From a bacterium (GTDB lineage Bacteria; SZUA-79; Acidulodesulfobacterales; Acidulodesulfobacteraceae): a DNA stretch of 32,147 nt. Position 1 is the first letter of the stretch; each line of letters begins with the position of its first letter. Positions 25,864 to 32,147 of this stretch are shown here, piece after piece. The stretch is taken from NCBI GenBank assembly GCA_021845685.1, contig JAJZVN010000020.1, forward strand, positions 1 through 32,147. The letters are read 5' to 3'. The translations under genes were made by a program, and so were the position numbers. The notes under the pieces are model-generated. The model was given only the letters and a program-made list of their open reading frames with translations, had not been told where the DNA came from and ran no database searches.

Positions 25864-25944
25864 TATATTTTATATTTTTTTTTATTTATAAATTTAATAT
25901 TGTATTATATATATTATTTATATTAAATTATATTAAAACAGCTA

Positions 25945-26181
25945 ATGAGCGAAATAATAGAAATAGAAGTAAAAACGGGTTCAAAATTAAAAAAATTTGA
26001 AATATCGGAAAAAACAGGCAATAAAAAAATTAAGCTTTATATTCCAGAAAGACCTGTTGACAATAAAGCAAATGAAGCGGTAATAAAATATCTCTCCGAA
26101 ATTTTAAACATTCCTAAAAAAAATATTGAAATAATTAAGGGATTAAAAATTAAAAATAAACTTGTTAAAATTTCTGAATAA
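25945..26181 (+). CDS. DUF167 (YggU) family protein
   Basis: A 78-residue protein of the DUF167/YggU family, whose members are small alpha/beta proteins without an agreed function. The diagnostic part is PERPVDNKANEAVIKYLSEIL followed by KKNIEIIKGLKIKNKLVKI, equivalent to the family's P-x-x-G-x-AN and G-x-x-S-x-x-K blocks. Length is normal. It converges with the metallo-beta-lactamase gene 34 bases away and seems to be a single gene. Confidence 0.85.
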   Translation: MSEIIEIEVKTGSKLKKFEISEKTGNKKIKLYIPERPVDNKANEAVIKYLSEILNIPKKNIEIIKGLKIKNKLVKISE

Positions 26182-26215
26182 ATACGATATGAGTCATTTA
26201 TTTTTATTTGTTAAT

Positions 26216-27841
26216 TTATTTAATCGTTATTTCTTCAGCATAAGACGGGATATAGGCATTGAAACCCAAAGGAGTAATTTTTTCTTTAAAAATTTCCATT
26301 TTATCGTCGTCGCCGTGAATTAGACATATTTTTGTTTTTATCCGGTTTTTTAATGCGCTGAGCCATTCTATAAGCTCGTTTTGGTCGGCATGCGAAGAAA
26401 AACCGTTTATAGTATGAACCGACGCATTTACGTCTATATGCTCTCCAAAAACCTTAATTGTTTTATTTCCTTCAACGATTCTTCGTCCCAATGTTCCTCT
26501 TGCCTGATATCCTATAAAAATAATAGAATTTTCTTTGCGCCACAAATTATGCTTTAAGTGATGAAGCATCCTTCCGCCTGTGAGCATTCCGCTTCCCGCA
26601 ATTATTATCGCGCCTTCGGAAAACTTATTAATTTCTTTAGATTCTTCTATATCTCTTGTTTCTGTGAGATTTGGCATTTCAAAAGGATTATTATTAGTAA
26701 ATAGCCGCAGCTCGTCTTTCCTGAAATATTCAGGATTTCTAAGAAATATATCGGTTATATTGATTGCTAAAGGAGAATCAAGAAATATTTTGCATTTCGG
26801 AAGTTCACCGCTTTTGTAAAACTCTTTTAATACATATAAGATATCTTGCGTTCTTTCCATAGCGTAGCTTGGTATCAAGACATTGCCGCCGCTGTTAATT
26901 GTTTTTTGTATAATATTTAAAAGCTCAACTTTTGAATCGTCAAAACTTTTATGCAGCCTATCCCCGTAAGTAGTTTCAATATAAACGGCATCGGCTTCAT
27001 CAGGGTAGGAAAAATTATTGACTATCGGTTTGTTTTTATTTCCGAGGTCTCCTGAAAATATAGCCGATTTATTGCCTATTGTAAGTTTTACAAAGCTTGA
27101 ACCCAGAATATGCCCGGCATCTTGAATTTCTACGGCAATATTATGTTTTTCATCTATAACAAAAGGCGTGTTATAAGCTAATATAGGGTTAAAATGGTCT
27201 AAACTTTCAAACACATCAATTTCATTATATAAAAGTTCCGCATTAAAATTATATTCATTTTTGCTGCCTTCATTTTCGGTGTTTTTGCTTTTGTCTATGT
27301 TTATGCTATGTGCTGCAGCAGTATGATGATTATGTTTATCATAATCATGATGATTGCCGTAATTTGTCTCATGGGTGAAACGATTAGCGGTATAAGCCGT
27401 ATGATGATGAGTTGTTTGAAATTTTTCACTGTTTATATAAGCTTTATCAGATTTATTTGAATTTAAAATATTTTCTTCCGTTGCTTTTTTGGGATTATAC
27501 CTGAGCCGTCTTTTTAAATTATGTTTGTAATCTTCAAGCATAATTTTAGCGGTATCAAGCATTATTAGTCTTGCAAGCTGAAAAGTAGGTTTTGTGCAGT
27601 AAATTTTTCCTTTGAAACCGCCTTTGATGAGCATAGGAATCCTTCCGCAATGATCAAGATGCGCATGCGTCAATATTAAATAATCAATTTCTTCCGGATT
27701 AAAACCTAAATCAGAATTTTTGCTTTCTTCATCTTTGCCCTGAAAAAGTCCGCAATCTATCATTACAGAAACATCACCTTTTTTAACTATATGACAGCTT
27801 CCTGTAACAGTTTTTGCCGCTCCAAAAGATTGTATTTTCAA
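26216..27841 (-). CDS. beta-CASP metallo-beta-lactamase RNase-like protein
   Basis: A 541-residue MBL-fold, beta-CASP protein of the mRNA 3'-processing/RNase-like group (YSH1/CPSF-73-like, also RNase J relatives). Motifs in order: DCGLFQG, the zinc motif THAHLDHCGR (motif 2), GHILGSSF (motif 3), SGDLG (motif 4), then PSYAMERTQD, AGSGMLTGGRMLHHL, GYQARGTLGRRI and SSHADQNEL in the beta-CASP part. An Asn/His-rich insert (about residues 125-195, with HHH, HNHH runs) separates the zinc motif from motif 3 and is atypical. Predicted activity: zinc-dependent ribonuclease. Its first 100 residues are repeated as a truncated copy at 29476-29801. Confidence 0.9.
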   Translation of the reverse strand: MKIQSFGAAKTVTGSCHIVKKGDVSVMIDCGLFQGKDEESKNSDLGFNPEEIDYLILTHAHLDHCGRIPMLIKGGFKGKIYCTKPTFQLARLIMLDTAKIMLEDYKHNLKRRLRYNPKKATEENILNSNKSDKAYINSEKFQTTHHHTAYTANRFTHETNYGNHHDYDKHNHHTAAAHSINIDKSKNTENEGSKNEYNFNAELLYNEIDVFESLDHFNPILAYNTPFVIDEKHNIAVEIQDAGHILGSSFVKLTIGNKSAIFSGDLGNKNKPIVNNFSYPDEADAVYIETTYGDRLHKSFDDSKVELLNIIQKTINSGGNVLIPSYAMERTQDILYVLKEFYKSGELPKCKIFLDSPLAINITDIFLRNPEYFRKDELRLFTNNNPFEMPNLTETRDIEESKEINKFSEGAIIIAGSGMLTGGRMLHHLKHNLWRKENSIIFIGYQARGTLGRRIVEGNKTIKVFGEHIDVNASVHTINGFSSHADQNELIEWLSALKNRIKTKICLIHGDDDKMEIFKEKITPLGFNAYIPSYAEEITIK

Positions 27842-28280
27842 TTTTCCTCCAAATTATGATATGTAATGTATTTATATAATATGTAATATGATAAATAATT
27901 ATGATATATAAAATATAATATAATGTAATATTATATTTTATATACCAATGCAATAATTTTTAAAGAATAATTTAGATATTTATGTTTATTGTGTATTTTG
28001 TGTATTTTTATTTATCTTTACAATTGTATCTTACAGTCTCTTATTATATAATATCATATTGTTAAAAAATTTTAGATAAAATAATAAATTTTATGCTTAC
28101 TTTAAAATGTTCTCAAATTAATAGCAATATTTATTAGCATGTTTTATTATCAGGTTAGTTTGGTATATTGTTTATAACATAGTTCAATGTTCTCAAGCGG
28201 ACAATGGAGTGATTATAATGGAGTGATGAATTTTTTGTTTTAATAAAGTTAATAAATATTATTAGAGGATTTTAAATTCT
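27842..28280. other. gap between MBL gene and first lipoprotein, holding a PilZ remnant
   Basis: The first 220 bases are AT-rich and carry the divergent leader of the MBL gene; part of it is similar to the leader of the truncated copy near 29802-29840. From about 28063 the sequence follows the PilZ-to-lipoprotein junction of the second copy (30598 onward). No intact gene is present. Confidence 0.6.
28066..28137 (+). pseudogene. C-terminal remnant of the PilZ gene
   Basis: The 24 codons KILDKIINFMLTLKCSQINSNIY and stop correspond to the end of the intact PilZ gene at 30595-30666 (KILDKIINFMLTL...INSNIYY). Everything upstream in the gene is missing. The following spacer to the lipoprotein is also alignable with the second copy, so this marks the left copy of a segmental duplication. 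Confidence 0.85.
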
Positions 28281-28703
28281 ATGTACTATTCAAATAATTT
28301 AAAAAAAATAACATATTTTTTTGTTTTTTCTTTTACAATAATTACTTTTTCCATTTTTTTATCAGGCTGCCCAGCTAAACCAAAACCTAAGCATATATAT
28401 TCTTTAAAGTATTATAAATCTCATATAAAAAAGGCAAAAGCCGAAGTATTTAGCTGCAATCAAATCCTTGTTGCCGCTATCGCTCCTCATATTCCGAAAA
28501 AACCGATACACTGGAAAAAAAATATTGGAGATAATTTTAGGCATCTTGCCGATTTATACGGAACTCTCCTTGAACCTGTTCAAACATATAGGAATATTAT
28601 AACAGGCGGCGGGTATAGTTTTAAAAATTGTATAAATGCTTTATCGGTGCTTTATCATAAAAGCAAAGGAATATATAAAAAACAACATCCTTCAATGTTT
28701 TAA
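28281..28703 (+). CDS. EexN-like small lipoprotein (copy 1)
   Basis: A 140-residue lipoprotein with an N-terminal hydrophobic segment and lipobox LSGC (Cys30 lipidated after cleavage). The mature part has YSLKYYKSHIKKAKAEVFSC (38-59 region) and KNCINAL (115-121), a pattern like the EexN entry-exclusion family (YYxxH...C...NCxNA). EexN proteins of conjugative plasmids block entry of related DNA, but chromosomal relatives have no known role; this match is by pattern only. The sequence is the same as the copy at 30807, with one silent change near the end. It overlaps the end of convergent vapC by 12 bases. An AGAGGA Shine-Dalgarno lies about 14 bases upstream. Confidence 0.75.
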   Translation: MYYSNNLKKITYFFVFSFTIITFSIFLSGCPAKPKPKHIYSLKYYKSHIKKAKAEVFSCNQILVAAIAPHIPKKPIHWKKNIGDNFRHLADLYGTLLEPVQTYRNIITGGGYSFKNCINALSVLYHKSKGIYKKQHPSMF

Positions 28704-29081
28704 TTTTATTAAAATATCCTCTTTATGCAGCATTGGATAATGTTTTGTATTTAAAGTAAATAATTTAAAACTATAAATTTTTGCAGCTGCTCCAATAATA
28801 GCGTCCGCTAATTCAATGTTATGCGATTTTCTATATTTATGCATATATTCTCCTGCTAATTCGCCTATTGGTTTATTTATATCTAAAAAATAAAAGCTTT
28901 CTATCAGTTCTTTAGTTTTTTTTGTTTCATTATTCATCATACCTGAATAAATCTCGGCAACTTGAATAGGCGTTATGTATATTTTTCCGTGTGTTTCTAC
29001 GGATATCAATTTAGCTTTAGATACTATATCGCTATCGCCTCTTAATATCCAGATAATAATATCGGTATCAAAGATTATCAA
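28692..29081 (-). CDS. vapC: VapC-type PIN-domain RNase toxin
   Basis: A 129-residue PIN-domain ribonuclease. Acidic active-site residues are Asp5 and Asp7 in MIIFDTDIII, Glu43 in VAEIYSG and Asp93 in ELADAIIGA; Asn111 follows in TLNTKHY. VapC toxins cut tRNA or rRNA under stress and are held by VapB. The start overlaps the vapB end by 14 bases, giving coupled translation. The gene is convergent with the lipoprotein gene and sits between the two copies of the duplicated segment. Confidence 0.9.
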   Translation of the reverse strand: MIIFDTDIIIWILRGDSDIVSKAKLISVETHGKIYITPIQVAEIYSGMMNNETKKTKELIESFYFLDINKPIGELAGEYMHKYRKSHNIELADAIIGAAAKIYSFKLFTLNTKHYPMLHKEDILIKLKH

Positions 29082-29313
29082 TTCTGTTTCCTTTTCTTAA
29101 TTTTCTTATAAAGCTGTTTACCTCAAAATTAGTTTTGTCTTTCCATGCACCTTTAGAGTTATCTATGGCATTAATAATTTTTTGCTGCCGGTTCAAAATA
29201 GAATCTTTCAAATTTTCCCTTATTATTTGGGAAGCGCTCTTTCCAAGGAGTTTGCTTTCTTTTTTTACAATATCATAAATTTCTTCATCTAAATATATTT
29301 GAGTTCTTCTCAT
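29068..29313 (-). CDS. vapB: VapB-type ribbon-helix-helix antitoxin
   Basis: An antitoxin of 81 residues whose N-terminus RRTQIYLDEEIYDIVKKES, then GKSASQIIRENL, is a ribbon-helix-helix fold that binds the operator. The C-terminal part wraps around VapC. The ATG at 29313 has an AGAGGTGA Shine-Dalgarno, better than the upstream in-frame start. It is upstream of and overlapping vapC on one transcript, likely autoregulated by the complex. Confidence 0.87.
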   Translation of the reverse strand: MRRTQIYLDEEIYDIVKKESKLLGKSASQIIRENLKDSILNRQQKIINAIDNSKGAWKDKTNFEVNSFIRKLRKGNRIDNL

Positions 29314-29431
29314 TAAAATCACCTCTTTTGCTATTAACAAAACATATCTTATATGATGTATATTATATATTAATTATATGTATATATCAATTAGAAAAAA
29401 AATATAAAAAAATAAATTAGGATATAAAATT

Positions 29432-29450
29432 GGGGGAGGGGGTGGGTGGG
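29432..29450 (+). other. G-quadruplex-forming motif
   Basis: GGGGGAGGGGGTGGGTGGG consists of four runs of at least three G separated by single A or T bases, the pattern for a very stable G-quadruplex, and stands in strongly AT-rich DNA. It is on the plus strand, just beyond the broken end of the truncated MBL copy and inside its last open codons. Confidence 0.9.
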
Positions 29451-29475
29451 AAAAAAAATCGGTTGACAATATTTT

Positions 29476-29801
29476 AAATCGTGCTTGGAGTCTTCAAGCA
29501 TAATTTTTGCCGTATCCAGCATTATCAGTCTTGCAAGTTGAAATGTCGGTTTTGTGCAGTAAATTTTTCCTTTGAAACCGCCTTTGATAAGCATAGGAAT
29601 CCTTCCGCAATGATCAAGATGCGCATGCGTCAATATTAAATAATCAATTTCTTCCGGATTAAAACCTAAATCATAATTTTTGCTTTCTTCATCTTTGCCC
29701 TGAAAAAGTCCGCAGTCTATCATAACTTTAACGCCGTTTTTCTGAACTATGTGACAGCTTCCCGTGACAGTTCTTGCTGCGCCGAATGATTGTATTTTCA
29801 A
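29476..29801 (-). pseudogene. truncated copy of the beta-CASP metallo-beta-lactamase gene
   Basis: The first 103 or so residues match the intact gene at 26216-27841 almost everywhere: KIQSFGAARTVTGSCHIV, THAHLDHCGR and ARLIMLDTAKIMLEDSKHDL. Then the sequence leaves homology and runs through unrelated codons to a stop at 29391. It keeps the first zinc motif but lacks motifs 3 and 4 and all of the beta-CASP domain, so it cannot be an active RNase. The leader in front of its start is also similar to that of the intact gene. Confidence 0.92.
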
Positions 29802-29940
29802 TTTTCCTCCAAATTATGATATATTAATAATTATATAATATATAATATAGTAAATAGGCTCGCAATAAAATAAATATAATAAATATAAATAATAAAAAAT
29901 ATAACTAAAATTAACCGAAAACAATATTATAATTAATTTA

Positions 29941-30666
29941 ATGGATAATAATATAGGTTCCGGTAATGCAAAAGTTCAGCTTTTAAAAATTAATAAACCG
30001 GAAATAATTGACCAAATTTTAAATAATGTTTTAATTTCTAGAAAAAATATATTAATTGTTTTATATCCGAGTGAAGAATATTTTAAATCTTATTTAATAG
30101 AAACTACAAAAAAATCTATAATAATAGATTCTCTTATGCCTTTTGAAGGCAATAAAAATATTATATCGTCAAAATTTTTAAAGATTGGCATCGGAAACGG
30201 CGATGATATTTTCGAAAGATATTTTTTAACTAATTATATAAATATTATATCTATAGATAATAATGATTATAATTTTGAGATAAATAAACCTAAAGAAGTT
30301 ATATTTATTGAAAAAAGGAAGGCGTTAAGAGTTTCAACCGATGATACTGATACAGTCTATATTAGTTTTTTATACAATAAAAATATTTTATTCTATAAAG
30401 TTTACGATTTGAGTGCGGGAGGTCTTGCTTTTGATAGCGATATTAAATTTGAACAAGGTATTGTTTTTAAAAATGTTTTAATAAAACTTGAAAACGATGA
30501 TTTTAAATTAGATATAAAAATTATGCATTCAACTTATATAAATATAAATGGAAAATATAGAATAGGGATTATGTTTATAGATATTCCCTCAAAAATTTTA
30601 GATAAAATAATAAATTTTATGCTTACATTAGAGCGTTCTAAAATTAATAGCAATATCTATTATTAG
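29941..30666 (+). CDS. PilZ-domain, YcgR-like c-di-GMP-binding protein
   Basis: A 241-residue protein with an N-terminal YcgR-like beta domain (residues about 1-120) and a C-terminal PilZ domain (about 124-240). The c-di-GMP residues are visible: RKALR (126-130, the RxxxR loop) and DLSAGGLAF (156-164, the DxSxxG strand). Such proteins slow flagella or act on other targets when c-di-GMP rises; no flagellar gene is nearby, so the target is unknown. It lies between the truncated MBL copy and the second lipoprotein, and its tail is repeated at 28066-28137. No clear Shine-Dalgarno is visible. Confidence 0.88.
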   Translation: MDNNIGSGNAKVQLLKINKPEIIDQILNNVLISRKNILIVLYPSEEYFKSYLIETTKKSIIIDSLMPFEGNKNIISSKFLKIGIGNGDDIFERYFLTNYINIISIDNNDYNFEINKPKEVIFIEKRKALRVSTDDTDTVYISFLYNKNILFYKVYDLSAGGLAFDSDIKFEQGIVFKNVLIKLENDDFKLDIKIMHSTYININGKYRIGIMFIDIPSKILDKIINFMLTLERSKINSNIYY

Positions 30667-30806
30667 TAGTAGCATGTTTTATTGCCATGCTTGGTTTAGT
30701 CTATCGTTTTTTAACGCAATTCCACGTTCTTAAGCGGATAAGAGAGCAATGAATATTTCTTTGTTTTAATAAAGTTAATAAATATTATTAGAGGATTTTA
30801 AATTCT

Positions 30807-31229
30807 ATGTACTATTCAAATAATTTAAAAAAAATAACATATTTTTTTGTTTTTTCTTTTACAATAATTACTTTTTCCATTTTTTTATCAGGCTGCCCAG
30901 CTAAACCAAAACCTAAGCATATATATTCTTTAAAGTATTATAAATCTCATATAAAAAAGGCAAAAGCCGAAGTATTTAGCTGCAATCAAATCCTTGTTGC
31001 CGCTATCGCTCCTCATATTCCGAAAAAACCGATACACTGGAAAAAAAATATTGGAGATAATTTTAGGCATCTTGCCGATTTATACGGAACTCTCCTTGAA
31101 CCTGTTCAAACATATAGGAATATTATAACAGGCGGCGGGTATAGTTTTAAAAATTGTATAAATGCTTTATCGGTGCTTTATCATAAAAGCAAAGGAATAT
31201 ATAAAAAACAGCATCCTTCAATGTTTTAA
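30807..31229 (+). CDS. EexN-like small lipoprotein (copy 2)
   Basis: The encoded 140-residue protein is the same as copy 1 at 28281, and about 40 upstream bases including the AGAGGA site are also alike. I find one base difference, silent, near the end of the gene. Its stop overlaps the next gene's first possible start (TAATG), a coupling absent from copy 1, where vapC converges instead. This copy therefore probably keeps the original downstream context. The EexN-like features are as in copy 1 (lipobox Cys30, Cys59 and NCINA at 116-120). Confidence 0.78.
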   Translation: MYYSNNLKKITYFFVFSFTIITFSIFLSGCPAKPKPKHIYSLKYYKSHIKKAKAEVFSCNQILVAAIAPHIPKKPIHWKKNIGDNFRHLADLYGTLLEPVQTYRNIITGGGYSFKNCINALSVLYHKSKGIYKKQHPSMF

Positions 31230-31630
31230 TGAGGCCGCAAATATTTATGGATAATATTAATAATAATTTAAATAATTTGATAAAAGTATTAAAGATATTA
31301 ATATTTACAACACTTGTTAGTTTAATAATTTTTTTTAATGCAAGTTTTGTATATGCTAATACTAACGTTAAATTAATCAGCCCTGAATCAACCGTCAATA
31401 AATCAATCAATATTACAATTAATAATACTAAAACGGCCGTTCCGCATATAAACTTAAATAAAAGGCTTTATTCGGTAAATTATTTTAAGAAACATAAAAA
31501 GCAATATGAAGCCGCCCTTAAAAAATGTAAAACGCTAAATTATCAAACAGCCTCTTTAACGGCAAGAAATAATTGCAGTAAAGCTACAATGCTAAAGTTT
31601 TTTAAGGTAATTAAAATTAAAAAAAAGTAA
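31229..31630 (+). CDS. exported EexN-like small protein
   Basis: A 133-residue protein with an N-terminal hydrophobic signal segment (about residues 17-43, likely cleaved after VYA) and no lipobox. The C-terminal half reads YSVNYFKKHKKQYEAALKKC, then NNCSKATML. It shares the YSxxYxKxH...C...NC spacing of the lipoproteins upstream and of EexN. It may be an anciently diverged paralogue or partner of the lipoprotein. The ATG at 31229 overlaps the lipoprotein stop; an alternative at 31247 is preceded by GAGG. Its C-terminus is basic. Confidence 0.65.
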   Translation: MRPQIFMDNINNNLNNLIKVLKILIFTTLVSLIIFFNASFVYANTNVKLISPESTVNKSINITINNTKTAVPHINLNKRLYSVNYFKKHKKQYEAALKKCKTLNYQTASLTARNNCSKATMLKFFKVIKIKKK

Positions 31631-31691
31631 TTTATGATTGTATTAATTGATTATTTAAAGTTAAAAAATAAAAACATATTTTAATCACTGT

Positions 31692-31841
31692 TCATATATT
31701 TATTTCTCTCCTGTGCCCTATTGCCTGAATTATTAAAGAATCCGATTCAATCGTATAGATAACTCTCCAATCGCCGACTCTAAATTTGAATAACCCATAC
31801 AATTCGCCGGATAAAGGTTCAGGAATTATATTTTCGGTCTG
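31692..31841 (-). pseudogene. RelE/ParE-type toxin remnant
   Basis: The minus strand encodes EPLSGELYGLFKFRVGDWRV, IYTIESDSLIIQAIGHRREI and a stop, the C-terminal half of a RelE-family toxin (LYKLRVGDYRVIY...GHRREVY). An in-frame stop at 31842-31844 and the inverted-repeat element directly beyond it remove the N-terminal half. It keeps the Arg/His segment but lacks a start. Confidence 0.85.
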
Positions 31842-31845
31842 TTAC

Positions 31846-32008
31846 TCAAAATTGCCGATAGAGATTTTAAAATTGCTTCAAAGTGTTATAAATACTGGAT
31901 TATAGCTTTAGCGGGAATGACACCTGTTGGGTGAAAACTTAAAAATCTACAAAGTTATCCCAGCTAAAGCGGAAATCCAGAAAAATAATTTTCTATCGGC
32001 AATTTTGA
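31846..32008. mobile_element. 163-bp MITE-like palindromic element
   Basis: The ends TCAAAATTGCCGATAG (31846-31861) and CTATCGGCAATTTTGA (31993-32008) are perfect 16-bp inverted repeats. Inside, CTGGATTATAGCTTTAGCGG pairs imperfectly with the CTAAAGCGGAAATCCAG region, so the whole could fold into one long hairpin. It shares the outer hairpin theme (GGGAATGACACC) with the 4178-4404 element. It has no coding capacity. It lies against the broken RelE gene. Confidence 0.75.
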
Positions 32009-32147
32009 ATGTTAATTATTTCTGTTGTCAACTTTTAATTTGTCTATTGAATTTAACTTTTAATTTGTCATAATATCCTTTGTATTATTATTTTGCCTTT
32101 TAATACGTTTTATTAATAATCGCAATCAACTTCCATCACCCCCTTTG
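32009..32147. other. right-edge AT-rich stretch with a short direct repeat
   Basis: AACTTTTAATTTGTC occurs twice (from about 32030 and 32058). Nothing recognisable is coded on either strand; a minus-strand GGGGGTG next to an ATG (near the window end) opens only seven codons and may be the start of a broken gene. Confidence 0.4.

Overview
This is an AT-rich chromosomal segment from a Gram-negative bacterium. The Gram-negative call rests on lipobox lipoproteins, a PilZ/YcgR-type protein and a CDF exporter. Base composition, asparagine-rich inserts and a Hyf/Ehr-type membrane complex would fit an uncultured deltaproteobacterial-type lineage such as the Sva0485/Acidulodesulfobacterales group. That placement is inference from general resemblance; nothing here proves it. 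No rRNA, tRNA, CRISPR array or transposase was seen.

Layout. (1) 1-4.7 kb: an orphan ribbon-helix-helix protein, a small membrane protein with an internal repeat, a GT4 glycosyltransferase, a CDF metal exporter, a 227-bp MITE-like element and acylphosphatase. (2) 5.0-9.0 kb, minus strand: the conserved block ffh-rpsP-rimM-trmD-rplS. (3) 9.7-20.6 kb, plus strand: membrane and electron-transfer genes related to hydrogenase-4/formate hydrogenlyase (HyfB, HyfC, HyfE, HyfF, HyfG, HyfI types). The large subunit has lost all four Ni-Fe cysteine ligands while the small subunit keeps its Fe-S cysteines, so this is best read as an energy-converting hydrogenase-related (Ehr) complex and not a hydrogenase. 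Between the hyfF-like and hyfG-like genes sits a visibly more GC-rich two-gene cassette: an amino-acid-kinase/UMP-kinase-fold protein, overlapping by one base with an NDP-kinase-like protein fused to a nucleotidyltransferase-like domain. A potential pseudoknotted RNA follows it. (4) 20.6-25.9 kb: an accessory region with two DUF4143 ATPases, a DUF5714 protein, an MntA/HepT-type toxin-antitoxin pair and several gene fragments (YgjP peptidase, HepT, polyphosphate kinase, HyfI tail). The HyfI tail is repeated 3 kb downstream of the intact gene, so about 3 kb of cargo lies between two direct copies. (5) 25.9-31.7 kb: a DUF167 protein, a beta-CASP metallo-beta-lactamase RNase-like protein, VapBC, a PilZ protein and two nearly identical lipoprotein genes. 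These descend from a segmental duplication in which each copy lost a different piece. A G-quadruplex-like G-run lies next to one breakpoint. (6) 31.7-32.1 kb: a RelE toxin remnant abutting a 163-bp palindromic element.

How the parts may work together. The Ehr-like genes would make a membrane complex coupling electron transfer from an unknown donor to ion translocation; no ferredoxin-type subunit is encoded nearby. The kinase/NDPK-nucleotidyltransferase cassette looks like a small-molecule phosphorylation and nucleotidyl-transfer unit. Any link between it and the membrane complex is suggested only by position. Gene starts were chosen by hand from start codons and Shine-Dalgarno matches, and identities were judged from motifs without database searches.
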